A stretch of 64,000 bases of DNA from Jiangella alkaliphila (GTDB lineage Bacteria; Actinomycetota; Actinomycetes; Jiangellales; Jiangellaceae), in contig NZ_LT629791.1 in NCBI RefSeq assembly GCF_900105925.1, positions 1,674,001 to 1,738,000 of the forward strand, read 5' to 3'. A program made the position numbers and the translations under genes. Of this stretch, positions 8,154 through 16,972 are shown one piece after another (within the stretch, counting starts at the first letter, position 1; the number at the start of each line of letters is the position of its first letter). The notes under the pieces were generated by a model. It was not told the DNA's origin. It ran no database searches and was given only the letters and a program-made list of their open reading frames with translations.

Positions 8154-8953
8154 GATCCCGTCCCGGTGTAGTGGCGAAGGCCGGCCCGCCAGCCCAGCAG
8201 GGCAACGGCCCAGACGGCCCCGGCGGCCAGCGGCGTGCACCAGCCCAGCCAGTGCGGCGTGCCCGCGGGTCCCGGCAGGTCCAGCAGCACCAGCACCGGC
8301 AGGTACGCCACGAACGTGGCCGGCACGACGAACGTGAACAGCACCCGCATCGGCAGGCTGAAGATGCTGGCCGGATAGCCCGAGGCGTAGGCGCCGCCGT
8401 AGGTGAAGGCGTTCGAGAACTCCGAGCCTTCGACCAGCCAGAACTGCACGGCCGACGCGCAGACGAACAGCCCGGCGAAGACGGCGGTCCCGGTCAGCGG
8501 CGTCAGCACGACCAGCGTGACCTTGCCTGCCGTCCAGTCGATGTCGTTGAGCGGCAGCGCGACCGCGAGCAGCACGACGGATACGGCCACTCGCCCGAGC
8601 CGGCGCAGCGACACGTCGCTGGTGATCAGCTGGGCCAGCACCGGCAGCGGCCGGAGCAGGAACGCGTCCAGCGTTCCCGTACGCAGGTAGACCGGCAGGT
8701 TGTCGACGTGCCCGACCAGCAGGTCGGCCAGGCTGAAGGCGACGTTGGCCAGCGCGAACAGCAGCACCGCGGCGGCGAAGTCCAGCTCGCCGAGCAGGTC
8801 GACGTTGGCGAACAGGATGTACACCTCGGCGAACTCCATCAGCCCGATGCTGACGCTGCCCAGCAGGTCGGACACGAACGAGCGCCGGTACGCCGTCTGC
8901 GACCGCATCCGCGACCCGACCAGCACCCGGTAGGGCCGCCACCGCTCAGCCAC
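8150..8953 (-). CDS. ABC-2 type permease (COG3694-like)
   Basis: A 267-residue protein with about six hydrophobic segments. It has the features of the COG3694 permease family, including YLRTGTLDAFLLRPLPVLAQ, the loop typical of these ABC-2 subunits. It overlaps its neighbours on both sides (8 bp with the upstream permease, 4 bp with the ATPase), so translation is coupled. It presumably forms the membrane channel as a heterodimer with the product of the next gene upstream. Confidence 0.87.
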   Translation of the reverse strand: MAERWRPYRVLVGSRMRSQTAYRRSFVSDLLGSVSIGLMEFAEVYILFANVDLLGELDFAAAVLLFALANVAFSLADLLVGHVDNLPVYLRTGTLDAFLLRPLPVLAQLITSDVSLRRLGRVAVSVVLLAVALPLNDIDWTAGKVTLVVLTPLTGTAVFAGLFVCASAVQFWLVEGSEFSNAFTYGGAYASGYPASIFSLPMRVLFTFVVPATFVAYLPVLVLLDLPGPAGTPHWLGWCTPLAAGAVWAVALLGWRAGLRHYTGTGS

Positions 8954-9740
8954 CCTGCACCACCAGCTTCCGCGCGCCGCGGGCGAACACCAGCCGGCCC
9001 AGCAGCAGGACGCCGGTCAGCCAGGCCGCTTGCACGGCGAGCACGCCGAGCGCCGCCGTCCCCTCCGCACGCGCCGTGATGACGTCGACCGGCGCCTGCA
9101 GGATCGACGGGTACGGCGTCAGCGCGGCCACCGTGGCCAGCCAGCCGGGGAACCAGTGCACCGGGATGACCAGGCCGGACAGGATGCCCATGGCCACGAC
9201 ATTCAGGGTGAGCACGCCGCGCAATTCGATCAGCCAGAACGCCGTCAGGTTCACCAGCCACCAGACCGAGAACGACACCGAGACCCCCAGCACGATGCTG
9301 ACCACCCCGAGCGCATAGGGCAGCGGCGTCGCCGGCAGCGCCAGCCCGGTGACCAGCGCGCCGGCCAGCAGCGGCGGCGCGCCGCGCGGGATGAACTGGT
9401 GGATCGCCCGGCCGAGGAACCCGGCGAGGTAGGCGAACTGCGGGTCGAGCGGCCGCGCGAGGTCGACGGCGACGTCGCCGTCGCGGATGCGCAGCGCCAG
9501 CTCGTTCCAGTTGAACACGTTGACCGGCGCGACGAGGGCCTGCACGATCCACGCGTACGTGGCGCCGGTGAGGGCGTCGTAGCCGGCCAGCTCACCGCCG
9601 GCCGCGCCGATGGCGCCCATGGTGATGGACGCCTTGATCAGGCCGAAGACTGTGTTCGTGAACGCGCCCGCCGCGGTCGCCAGCCGGTACGTCGACCACC
9701 GGCGGAAACCGAGGACGACGAGCGTTGCGAACAGGCGCAC
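8946..9740 (-). CDS. ABC-2 type permease (COG4587-like)
   Basis: A 264-residue multi-spanning membrane protein, first gene of the leftward three-gene exporter operon. The segment IRDGDVAVDLARPLDPQF is the counterpart of the RPL loop in the partner permease and is typical of COG4587. The start at 9738-9740 is the first available in the frame. A 111-bp gap separates it from the divergent lipoprotein gene and must contain the operon promoter. Confidence 0.87.
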   Translation of the reverse strand: MRLFATLVVLGFRRWSTYRLATAAGAFTNTVFGLIKASITMGAIGAAGGELAGYDALTGATYAWIVQALVAPVNVFNWNELALRIRDGDVAVDLARPLDPQFAYLAGFLGRAIHQFIPRGAPPLLAGALVTGLALPATPLPYALGVVSIVLGVSVSFSVWWLVNLTAFWLIELRGVLTLNVVAMGILSGLVIPVHWFPGWLATVAALTPYPSILQAPVDVITARAEGTAALGVLAVQAAWLTGVLLLGRLVFARGARKLVVQGG

Positions 9741-9851
9741 AGTCGCCGTACGCTACCCGGCCCGCGTACCACTGTCACCGGCTTTTGTGTTACTTTGCGG
9801 CAGGGCACACGCAAGGCCGTCCGGTACCCGTTTCGCGAGGAGCGACAGCGC

Positions 9852-10505
9852 GTGATTGCCCATCCGCCGCGCCGTTCTCGCGTTGCCCTCGTCACGTTCT
9901 GCGCCGGGGTGCTGGCGCTGGCCGGCTGCGGCGAGACCGGCGGCGAGGAGCCCGCCGGCCTCGACGACCCGACCACGACGGCGCCCACCTCCGAGCCATC
10001 GGAGGACCCCACGGCCGATCCAACGACGACGCCGACGGAGGAAGCCGCGCCGGTCGAGCACGCGTTCCCCGACGCCGGCGTGACGATCGTGACGCCGCCA
10101 CCGGCCGGCCCCGCCGAGGAGGCCGCGCTGGCCACGTACGTCGAGTTCGCCCGCGAGTGGCGGTGGTCGCTGGGCGAGGTGACGCTCAGCGAGCAGCTCG
10201 CCGGGCTCACCGTCGCGCCGATCCTCGACGAGGTCGAGCGCTCGCTGGAGTACCAGGTCGACAACGGCATCCGTTACGGCGGCCTGATGGTCATCACGCC
10301 GGTCGTGGAGGAGAGCAGCGACACCCTGGTGGTGCTCGGCGGCTGCGTCGACGGCTCCGACATGCTGCTGATCGACGACGGCGAGGAGCGGGCGCCGGAC
10401 GGCATCGAAGAGAACCCGGTCATCCCCCTGCGCGCCGTGCTGGCCAACGACGGCAGCGGCTGGCGGGTCAACGAGAACACACTCGACGAGGACGCCTCAT
10501 GCTGA
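9852..10505 (+). CDS. Secreted lipoprotein with Thr/Pro-rich linker
   Basis: A 217-residue protein with a signal peptide ending in the lipobox LALAGC, so it is predicted to be lipidated at that Cys and anchored outside the membrane. Residues of about 30-65 are a Thr/Pro/Glu-rich flexible linker, followed by a globular domain of unknown fold. The GTG at 9852 is preceded by GAGGAG about 9 bases upstream. The stop overlaps the next ORF by 7 bases, so the two secreted proteins are made together and may interact. I do not recognise a function. Confidence 0.75.
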   Translation: MIAHPPRRSRVALVTFCAGVLALAGCGETGGEEPAGLDDPTTTAPTSEPSEDPTADPTTTPTEEAAPVEHAFPDAGVTIVTPPPAGPAEEAALATYVEFAREWRWSLGEVTLSEQLAGLTVAPILDEVERSLEYQVDNGIRYGGLMVITPVVEESSDTLVVLGGCVDGSDMLLIDDGEERAPDGIEENPVIPLRAVLANDGSGWRVNENTLDEDASC

Positions 10506-11524
10506 ACCGACACCCGATGATCCGGCGCGCCGCTCTCGGCCTGGCGCCCGCCCTGCTCGTCGCCACCGGCCTGACGGCGGCCGCGATCCCGCCGGCGGCG
10601 GCCGACCCCGAGCCGCGCTGCAGCATCGGCAGCTGCGACGACGATGACGGCGGCTCCGAGGCCGAGTCCGGCGACGGCTCCGTCACGATCTTCGTGTGGG
10701 GCTCCGGCACGACCGGCGGCGGCGAGGGCTACGAGATCCCCGGCGAGTCGGTCACCGTGCTGCCGCCGTGCCGGTACTTCAACACGACATGGAGCGGCAA
10801 GCAGTACTACGACATGGTCCAGAGCGGTGAGTGGGTCGGCGGCCGCGACGAGGACGGCAACCCCATCCCGCCGTACCCGGGCTACGAGGCGTACAAGGAC
10901 GACACCGAGGGCCGGTGGTGGTCCGGCATGTGCTCGAGCGCGGACTACGACGGCCCCATCGAGGACTTCATCGAGTTCTCCAACGACTGGTTCGACAACG
11001 AGTTCGAGCCGCTCTACGTCGAGCCCGGCGAGCCCGTCCCGGTTCCGCCCATCCCGCCGGAGGTCCTGGTCCAGGTCGCCTACGACGCGATGACGCTGCC
11101 CGACCCGCAGATCGGCTGGAACCCGCGGCGCGAGGGCGACGGCGCCACGTTCGTCAACCTGCCCACGTGGATGTGGCTCGAGGACGGTCCCGTCACGCTC
11201 GAGGTGCACGCCGAGGCCGGCGCCAACGAGGCCCGGGTCGAGGCGACGATGACCTCGATGAACTTCTCCGCCAGCAACGCCGCCCCGGTGTCCTGCGACG
11301 GCCATGGGGTCGCCTGGACGTCCGGCGCCACGTCCGACTGCGCGCTGACGTTCACCCGGTCCAGCGCGCACCTGCCGGGCGGCATCACGAACGTGCTGGC
11401 GGAGAGCGAGTGGGCGATCGAGTGGTTCGCCAACGGGGTGCCGGAGGGCCCGCTCGACCCGCAGACGACGTCGGCGACGTTCGGCCTGCCGATCGCGGAG
11501 GTGCAGACGATCGTCACGCGGTAG
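10499..11524 (+). CDS. Secreted hypothetical protein paired with the lipoprotein
   Basis: A 341-residue protein with a classical signal peptide (MLNRHPMIRRAALGLAPALL, processing near AAAD), an acidic Asp/Glu/Gly-rich region right after it, and a C-terminal beta-rich part with several paired Cys. The ATG lies inside the end of the lipoprotein gene (7-bp overlap), which indicates translational coupling. Similar lipoprotein/secreted-protein pairs occur in other actinomycetes, usually without assigned function. The structured repeat (copy 1) begins 19 bp after the stop. Confidence 0.72.
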   Translation: MLNRHPMIRRAALGLAPALLVATGLTAAAIPPAAADPEPRCSIGSCDDDDGGSEAESGDGSVTIFVWGSGTTGGGEGYEIPGESVTVLPPCRYFNTTWSGKQYYDMVQSGEWVGGRDEDGNPIPPYPGYEAYKDDTEGRWWSGMCSSADYDGPIEDFIEFSNDWFDNEFEPLYVEPGEPVPVPPIPPEVLVQVAYDAMTLPDPQIGWNPRREGDGATFVNLPTWMWLEDGPVTLEVHAEAGANEARVEATMTSMNFSASNAAPVSCDGHGVAWTSGATSDCALTFTRSSAHLPGGITNVLAESEWAIEWFANGVPEGPLDPQTTSATFGLPIAEVQTIVTR

Positions 11525-11543
11525 TCCCGGTACGGTGTCGCCT

Positions 11544-11660
11544 GTGGAGGGCCGCGCATACCGGCGGCGACTGGGGGCCGGAGGCCTCCACGAGTCGTCG
11601 GTCGGGTGTGACGAGAGCGGCACACCACCGACTGGCGCATGCGCGGCCCGACACGTCAGA
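11544..11660 (+). repeat. Structured intergenic repeat, copy 1 (before panC)
   Basis: The element is closed by a perfect 11-bp stem, GGGCCGCGCAT (11549-11559) with ATGCGCGGCCC (11639-11649). Inside, a hairpin (11566-11599) has the stem TGGGGGCC/GGCCTCCA, a GGA loop, and outer pairs GGCGACT/AGTCGTC. A second inner stem (GTCGG/CCGAC) follows. After the closing stem comes CCCGACACG. Copies 2-4 at 15.9, 18.4 and 23.2 kb share these parts. The panC start codon lies 20 bases after the closing stem. Whether it acts as RNA or as DNA is unknown. Confidence 0.75.
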
Positions 11661-11668
11661 GTGTCATC

Positions 11669-12505
11669 GTGACCGATCCGATCGTCGCCCGCACCAGGGA
11701 CGACCTCGCCGAGGCGTTGTCGCGCGGCGAGAACGAGAGCGCCGTCGTCATGACGATGGGCGCGCTGCACGAGGGCCACCGTGCCCTCATGCGCGCCGCC
11801 CGCGAGGAGGCCGGTGACGCCGGCACCGTGATCGTGACGATCTTCGTGAACCCGCTGCAGTTCGGGCCGGGCGAGGACTTCGACCGCTACCCGCGCGCGT
11901 TCGACGCCGACCTCGCGGCCTGCGCCGACGAGGGCGTCGACATCGTGTTCGCGCCGGCGACGGAGGAGCTGTACCCGTACGGGACGCCGCAGGTCACCGT
12001 CGCGCCCGGGCCGCTGGGCGAACAGCTGGAGGGCGCGGTGCGGCCCGGCCATTTCGCCGGCGTGCTGACGGTGGTCGCGAAACTGCTCAACCTCACCGTG
12101 CCGAGCTACGCGCTGTTCGGCGAGAAGGACTACCAGCAGCTGGTGCTGATCCGTCGCATGGTGGCCGACCTCGAGCTGCCGTACGAGATCGTCGGCGTGC
12201 CCACGGTGCGCGAGGCCGACGGGCTGGCGCTGTCCAGCCGCAACCGCTACCTCTCCGACGCCGAGCGGGCCGCCGCGCCGGCACTCGCCCGCGCGCTGCG
12301 GGCCGGCGCCGACGCCGCCGCGGGCGGGCCGGACGCCGTCGTCGCCGCCGCCCGGGCCGAGCTGGCCGGCGTCGACGTCGACTACTTGGAGCTGCGCGCC
12401 GCCGACCTCGCGTCCGGCCCCGGCTCCGGGCCGGCCCGGCTGCTGGTCGCCGCCCGTGCGGGCACCACCCGGCTGATCGACAACATCGGCGTCGACCTGC
12501 CCTGA
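11669..12505 (+). CDS. panC: Pantoate-beta-alanine ligase (pantothenate synthetase)
   Basis: PanC condenses pantoate with beta-alanine, using ATP, to make pantothenate for CoA synthesis. The protein (278 residues, normal length) shows the ATP-binding [15 protein letters not shown], the FVNPLQF segment, GEKDYQQL and the [10 protein letters not shown] motif. The GTG at 11669 gives the standard N-terminus. In-frame codons upstream run into the repeat element. Adjacent nadB, nadC and coaX make this an NAD/CoA cofactor cluster. No panD lies beside it, unlike in mycobacteria. Confidence 0.95.
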   Translation: MTDPIVARTRDDLAEALSRGENESAVVMTMGALHEGHRALMRAAREEAGDAGTVIVTIFVNPLQFGPGEDFDRYPRAFDADLAACADEGVDIVFAPATEELYPYGTPQVTVAPGPLGEQLEGAVRPGHFAGVLTVVAKLLNLTVPSYALFGEKDYQQLVLIRRMVADLELPYEIVGVPTVREADGLALSSRNRYLSDAERAAAPALARALRAGADAAAGGPDAVVAAARAELAGVDVDYLELRAADLASGPGSGPARLLVAARAGTTRLIDNIGVDLP

Positions 12506-12517
12506 CGCGCCCAGGCG

Positions 12518-12523
12518 TAGGCT
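12518..12523 (+). promoter_or_regulatory. -10 element TAGGCT before nadB
   Basis: TAGGCT ends 8 bases before the GTG at 12532. This is the spacing expected when transcription begins at the start codon (leaderless mRNA). It suggests nadB-nadC-coaX have their own promoter in addition to read-through from panC. Confidence 0.45.
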
Positions 12524-12531
12524 TGTGGCGC

Positions 12532-14187
12532 GTGACTGGAGTTCGCATACCCCGCCGCATGCGCACAGAAGACCCGGGCTGGACGGTGTCCGCCGACGTC
12601 GTGGTGGTCGGCAGCGGCATCGCCGGGCTGACCACGGCGCTCGAGGCGCGCAAGGCCGGCCGGGTCCTGCTCGTGACGAAGACCCAGCTGTCCGACAGCG
12701 CGACGGCGTGGGCGCAGGGCGGCATCGCGGCGGCCCTCGGGCCGGAGGACAGCCCCGAACAGCACCTGCGCGACACCCTCGTCGCCGGCGTCGGGCTGTG
12801 CGACGAGGCCGCCGTCCGCACGCTGGTCACCGAGGGCCCGCGGCGGGTGCGTGAGCTGGTCGAGCTGGGCGCCGAGTTCGAGCGCACCCCCAACGGTGAC
12901 ATCGCGCTGACCCGCGAGGGTGGCCACCATCGCAACCGCATCGCGCACTCCGGCGGCGACCAGACCGGCAAGGAGATCTCCCGGGCGCTGCTCGACGCGC
13001 TGGCCGCCGTCCGCGAGGACCCGCAGATCGAGGTCGTCGAGCACGCGCTGGTCACCGACATCCTCACCGACGCCGCCGGCCGGGCCTGCGGCGTCACCCT
13101 GCACGTCATCGGCGCCGGGCGGCAGAGCGGCGTCGGCGCGGCGCTGGGCCGGGCGGTCGTGCTGGCCACCGGCGGGCTCGGCCAGGTCTACGCGTCCACC
13201 ACCAACCCGCCGGTCTCCACCGGCGACGGCGTCGCGGCGGCGCTGCGGGCGGGTGCGCAGGTGGCCGACCTCGAGTTCGTCCAGTTCCACCCGACGGTGC
13301 TGTGGCTCGGCCGGTCCGCGAAGGGGCAGCAGCCGCTGATCTCCGAGGCGGTCCGCGGCGAGGGCGCCGTGCTGCGCGACGTCGAGGGTCGCCGGTTCAT
13401 GAAGGGCCGGCACGAGCTGGCCGAGCTGGCGCCGCGCGACGTCGTCGCCAAGGGCGTCATGACGGCGATGGCCGAGACCGGCGCGGAGCACGTCTGGCTC
13501 GACGCCCGGCACCTCGGCGGGACGTTCCTGGAGGAGCGGTTCCCCACCATCGTCGCCCGCTGCCGCTCGTACGGCATCGACCCCGCCACCGACCTCGTCC
13601 CCGTAGCGCCCGCCCAGCACTACGCCAGCGGCGGCGTGCGCACCGACCGCCGCGGCCGCACCAGCGTCCCCGGCCTCTACGCGTGCGGCGAGGTGTCCTG
13701 CACCGGCGTCCACGGCGCCAACCGGCTCGCGTCGAACTCGCTGCTCGAAGGGCTGGTCTGGGGGCACCGCATCGCCGAGCACCTCGCGTCGTCGCTGGAC
13801 GACGCGCACCCCGGCGACCCGGTCGAGCGCAGCGGCCCGGTCGGCCTGCTCGCCGCCGACGCCCAGCCGTTCGTCCAGTCCGCCATGACGGCCGGCGCCG
13901 GCGTGCTGCGCTCGGAGTCGTCGCTGACGACGCTCTCCGCCCGGCTCGCGAGCCTCGCCGCCGACCCCGTCAGCGAGCGAATGACGCCTGATTCCTGGGA
14001 GACGACCAATCTCCACACGGTGGCCGTTACGCTCGGTCGGCATGCCGCCATGCGGGAAGAGACTCGTGGCGGCCATTGGCGTGAGGACTTCCCGGATCGG
14101 GATGACCCCCGCTGGCGCGGCCACCTGGTCAGCGTCGTGGACCCGGACGGTGTGCTCACGACGACATATGAGCCCATGAAGGAGTAA
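12532..14187 (+). CDS. nadB: L-aspartate oxidase
   Basis: NadB oxidises L-aspartate to iminoaspartate with FAD, the first step of de novo NAD synthesis. The protein (about 551 residues) has the FAD-binding VVVGSGIAGLTTALEA near the N-terminus, the substrate-loop motif SDSATAWAQGGIAAAL, HRNRIAHSGGDQTGKEISRAL and the capping-domain ASGGVRTDRRGRTSVPGLYA. The GTG at 12532 is preferred because it follows a leaderless -10 box. An ATG at 12559 is an alternative. The nadC gene starts 5 bases after the stop. No nadA is in the window. Confidence 0.95.
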   Translation: MTGVRIPRRMRTEDPGWTVSADVVVVGSGIAGLTTALEARKAGRVLLVTKTQLSDSATAWAQGGIAAALGPEDSPEQHLRDTLVAGVGLCDEAAVRTLVTEGPRRVRELVELGAEFERTPNGDIALTREGGHHRNRIAHSGGDQTGKEISRALLDALAAVREDPQIEVVEHALVTDILTDAAGRACGVTLHVIGAGRQSGVGAALGRAVVLATGGLGQVYASTTNPPVSTGDGVAAALRAGAQVADLEFVQFHPTVLWLGRSAKGQQPLISEAVRGEGAVLRDVEGRRFMKGRHELAELAPRDVVAKGVMTAMAETGAEHVWLDARHLGGTFLEERFPTIVARCRSYGIDPATDLVPVAPAQHYASGGVRTDRRGRTSVPGLYACGEVSCTGVHGANRLASNSLLEGLVWGHRIAEHLASSLDDAHPGDPVERSGPVGLLAADAQPFVQSAMTAGAGVLRSESSLTTLSARLASLAADPVSERMTPDSWETTNLHTVAVTLGRHAAMREETRGGHWREDFPDRDDPRWRGHLVSVVDPDGVLTTTYEPMKE

Positions 14188-14191
14188 CCGC

Positions 14192-15082
14192 ATGAGTTTG
14201 CCCGAGCCCGTGACACTCGCGCTGAGCGAGACGGGTCTCGATCCCCGATACGTCGAGGACCTCGTCCGCGCCACGCTGGAGGAGGACCTCGGCGGCGGCG
14301 AGGACGTCACCACCACCGCGACGGTGCCCGCGGACCAGCGAGCGGTCGCCGTGCTCGGCTCCCGCGAGACCGGCGTGCTCGCCGGCCTGCCGGTGGCCGA
14401 GGCGGTCTTCGCGGTCACCGACCCCGGCGTCGAGATCGAGCGGCACGCCGCCGACGGTACGCAGATCCAGGCCGGCTCCAAGGTGCTGACGGTGCACGGC
14501 CGCACCCGCCAGCTGCTGCTGGCCGAGCGGACCGCGCTGAACCTGGCCAGCCGGCTGTCCGGCATCGCCACCGCCACCCGGGCCTGGGTCGAGGCGCTGG
14601 CCGGCTCGCCCGCCGCCGTCCGCGACACCCGTAAGACCACGCCGCTGCTGCGCCCGCTGGAGAAGTACGCGGTGCGCATGGGCGGCGGGGTCAACCACCG
14701 CTCGACGCTGTCCGAGTCGGCGCTGATCAAGGACAACCACATCGCCGCGGCCGGTGGCATCACGGCGGCCTTCCAGGCGGTCCGGCGGGCCTACCCGGAC
14801 CTCGCCGTCGAGATCGAGGTCGACACCGTCGACGGCGCCCGCGAGGCGGTCGAGGCCGGCGCCGGCCTCGTGCTGCTCGACAACTTCGGCGTCGACGACG
14901 TCCTCGAGGCCGTGAAGGTCGTCGACGGACGGGCCCGGCTCGAGGTCAGCGGCGGTCTGACGCTGGCGCAGGCCGGCGCCTACGCCGCCACCGGCGTCGA
15001 CTACTTGTCCACCGGCGCCCTGACCCACTCGGTCCAGGCGTTGGACCTCGGCCTCGACGTGATCGCGGTGGAGGGACACTAG
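14192..15082 (+). CDS. nadC: Nicotinate-nucleotide pyrophosphorylase (quinolinate phosphoribosyltransferase)
   Basis: NadC converts quinolinate and PRPP to nicotinate mononucleotide in de novo NAD synthesis. The 296-residue protein carries the family motifs RDTRKTTPLLRPLEKYAVRM GGG (phosphate-binding Arg/Lys), SALIKDNHIA, EIEVDTVDGA and a C-terminal SGG/STGALTHS phosphate-binding end. The start overlaps a good context 4 bases after nadB. The coaX gene begins 5 bases after the stop, so these genes form an operon. Confidence 0.96.
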   Translation: MSLPEPVTLALSETGLDPRYVEDLVRATLEEDLGGGEDVTTTATVPADQRAVAVLGSRETGVLAGLPVAEAVFAVTDPGVEIERHAADGTQIQAGSKVLTVHGRTRQLLLAERTALNLASRLSGIATATRAWVEALAGSPAAVRDTRKTTPLLRPLEKYAVRMGGGVNHRSTLSESALIKDNHIAAAGGITAAFQAVRRAYPDLAVEIEVDTVDGAREAVEAGAGLVLLDNFGVDDVLEAVKVVDGRARLEVSGGLTLAQAGAYAATGVDYLSTGALTHSVQALDLGLDVIAVEGH

Positions 15083-15087
15083 CCAGC

Positions 15088-15867
15088 ATGTTGTTGGCCA
15101 TCGACGTCGGTAACACCGAGACCGTCATCGGGCTGCTCGACGGCCTCGAGGTGCGGCACCACTGGCGCGTGGCCACCGTGGCCACCCGCACCACCGACGA
15201 GCTGATGGCGCTGCTGCGCGGCCTGTTCGCGGGGACCGACGAGCCGATCGACGGCATCGCCATCTGCTCGACGGTCCCCGTGGTGCAGCGCGAGATGCGC
15301 TGGCTCACGCAGCGCTACTTCGCCGACGTGCCGGCGTTGCTGGTCGAGCCCGGTGTGAAGACCGGCGTGCCGATCCTCATGGACAACCCGCGCGAGGTCG
15401 GCACCGACCGCATCGTCAACGCGCTGGCCGCCATGCACAAGTACGGCACCGGGCGGCCGTGCATCATCGTCGACTTCGGCACAGCCACGACGTTCGACGT
15501 CGTCTCGGCGCGCGGCGAGTACATCGGCGGCGCGATCGCCCCCGGCATCGACGTGTCGCTGGAGGCACTGCGCAACGCCGCGGCCCAGCTGCGCCGGGTC
15601 GAGCTGGTCCGGCCCCGGTCGGTCATCGCCAAGAACACGGTCGAGGCGCTGCAGTCCGGCGCACTGTACGGCTTCAGCGCCCAGGTCGACGGCGTGGTCA
15701 CCCGCATGGCGACGGAGCTGGGGGTGGGGCTCGACGGTGTCACGGTGATCGGGACGGGCGGGCTGGCGCCGTTGGTGCTGGACGAGTCGGCGACGATCCA
15801 GCACCACGAGCCCTGGCTCACGCTGATGGGCCTGCGGCTGGTCTTCGACCGCAACCATCCGGCCTAG
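15088..15867 (+). CDS. coaX: Type III pantothenate kinase
   Basis: CoaX phosphorylates pantothenate, the first step of CoA synthesis and the direct follow-on to PanC. The 259-residue protein has the ASKHA phosphate motif LLAIDVGNTETVIGLL, the GTDRIVNALAA motif with the catalytic Asp, IIVDFGTATTFDVV and GGAIAPGIDVSLEAL. These are the diagnostic type III features that distinguish it from CoaA. Length and spacing are normal. The stop codon abuts copy 2 of the structured repeat. Confidence 0.95.
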   Translation: MLLAIDVGNTETVIGLLDGLEVRHHWRVATVATRTTDELMALLRGLFAGTDEPIDGIAICSTVPVVQREMRWLTQRYFADVPALLVEPGVKTGVPILMDNPREVGTDRIVNALAAMHKYGTGRPCIIVDFGTATTFDVVSARGEYIGGAIAPGIDVSLEALRNAAAQLRRVELVRPRSVIAKNTVEALQSGALYGFSAQVDGVVTRMATELGVGLDGVTVIGTGGLAPLVLDESATIQHHEPWLTLMGLRLVFDRNHPA

Positions 15868-15976
15868 GAGGGGCGGGCAAGACCGGCGGTGAGAGGGGGC
15901 CGGAGGCCTCCTCGAAATCGTCGGTGCGAGGCGCAGGAATGGGCGGCTGTACAGAGGCTTGCCCGGCCCGACGACT
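15868..15976 (+). repeat. Structured intergenic repeat, copy 2 (between coaX and the ECF41 gene)
   Basis: The closing stem is GGGGCGGGCAAG (15870-15881) with CTTGCCCGGCCC (15958-15969), 11 of 12 positions pairing. The sequence differs from copy 1 on both sides while pairing is kept. The inner hairpin AGGGGGCC-GGA-GGCCTCCT (15894-15912) and the tail CCCGACGAC match the other copies. It lies between convergent genes, so in this orientation no coding sequence follows it on the same strand. That argues against a simple riboswitch role for all copies. Confidence 0.7.
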
Positions 15977-15989
15977 CCGGGGTCCTGAG

Positions 15990-16901
15990 TCAGCCGCGCC
16001 GGTCCAGCAGCGCGTTGAGGTCGCCGACCGGGCCGAGGTGCTGCAGCTTGTCGGGGTTGATCTGGTTGTGCACGCCGATGACCCGGCCGTCGGCGATGGT
16101 CAACGACAGCACGCCCAGCACGGCGCCGGCGGCGTCGCAGACGCGGGCACCCGGCTGGCCGTTCACCGTCACCGGCTCCAGGACGGTGCCGAGCTGCACG
16201 CCGGTGCGGCCCAGGTTGGCCAGGAACCGGGCCACCTGCAGCCCGCCGGTCAGCGGCCTGCGCACCGCCGCGGTCTTGCCGCCGCCGTCGCCGTGGAAGA
16301 CGGCGTCCTCGGCCAGCAGGTGCTCCAGCGCGGCGACGTCGCCGCCGTTCAGCGCCGCGAAGAACGTGCGGGCCAGCGCGTCGCGGCGGTCGCGCGACGC
16401 CTCGAACCGGGGCCGCCGCTCCTCGATGTGCTTGCGGGCGCGGGTCAGCAGCTGCCGGCAGTTGGCCTCGCTGCGCTCCACGATCGTGGCGATCTCGTCG
16501 TAGCCGTAGCCGAACACCTCGCGCAGCAGGAACACCGCCCGCTCCACCGGCGTCAGCGTCTCGAGCACCACGAGGAACGCCGTCGACAGCGTCTCGGTCT
16601 CCTCGACCCGCCGGGCCGGGTCGTCGTCGCTGACCAGCAGCGGCTCCGGCAGCCACTCGCCGACGTACTGCTCGCGCCGGTACCGGGCCGAGCGCAGCGC
16701 GTCGATGGCCAGCCGGGTGGTGACGGTCGTGGCGTACGCCTCGGGGTTGTCCGCCCTCGTGCCCGACTCCGCCGCGCGGTGCATGCGCAGGAACGCCTCC
16801 TGCACGACGTCCTCGGCCTCGCTGACGCTGCCCAGCATGCGGTAGGCCACCGAGAACATCAGTGGCCGCAGGTCGTCGTGGGCGACCGCGACATCGGTCA
16901 C
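15990..16901 (-). CDS. ECF41-family RNA polymerase sigma factor (SigJ-like)
   Basis: The 303-residue protein has sigma-2 (SVAYRMLGSVSEAEDVVQEAFLR), a sigma-4 region (FLLREVFGYGYDEIATIVERSEANCRQ) and a C-terminal SnoaL-like extension. The three ECF41 signatures are present: WLPEP, DGGGK and NPDKL. In this group the fused C-terminal domain replaces a separate anti-sigma factor and regulates activity. The GTG at 16899-16901 gives the standard N-terminus. The divergent epimerase gene is preceded by a perfect ECF41-type promoter, so it is the likely target. Confidence 0.92.
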   Translation of the reverse strand: MTDVAVAHDDLRPLMFSVAYRMLGSVSEAEDVVQEAFLRMHRAAESGTRADNPEAYATTVTTRLAIDALRSARYRREQYVGEWLPEPLLVSDDDPARRVEETETLSTAFLVVLETLTPVERAVFLLREVFGYGYDEIATIVERSEANCRQLLTRARKHIEERRPRFEASRDRRDALARTFFAALNGGDVAALEHLLAEDAVFHGDGGGKTAAVRRPLTGGLQVARFLANLGRTGVQLGTVLEPVTVNGQPGARVCDAAGAVLGVLSLTIADGRVIGVHNQINPDKLQHLGPVGDLNALLDRRG

Positions 16902-16912
16902 GGCGACGATCC

Positions 16913-16939
16913 TGTCACAGAACGGCGGGTGCCCTCGTC
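16913..16939 (+). promoter_or_regulatory. ECF41-type promoter of the epimerase gene
   Basis: TGTCACA (16913-16919) and CGTC (16936-16939) are separated by 16 bases. This is the published form of promoters recognised by ECF41 sigma factors. It lies in the gap between the ECF41 gene and the divergent epimerase gene, about 34 bp before the epimerase start. Confidence 0.8.
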
Positions 16940-16972
16940 GAAGGGGGCGGGACACGAGAAGAGGAGATGGAC

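Noticed and set aside
10274-12052. 592-residue leftward frame opposite the secreted protein and panC
   Set aside because: Shadow of two well-supported rightward genes; Arg/Gly/His-rich without domains.
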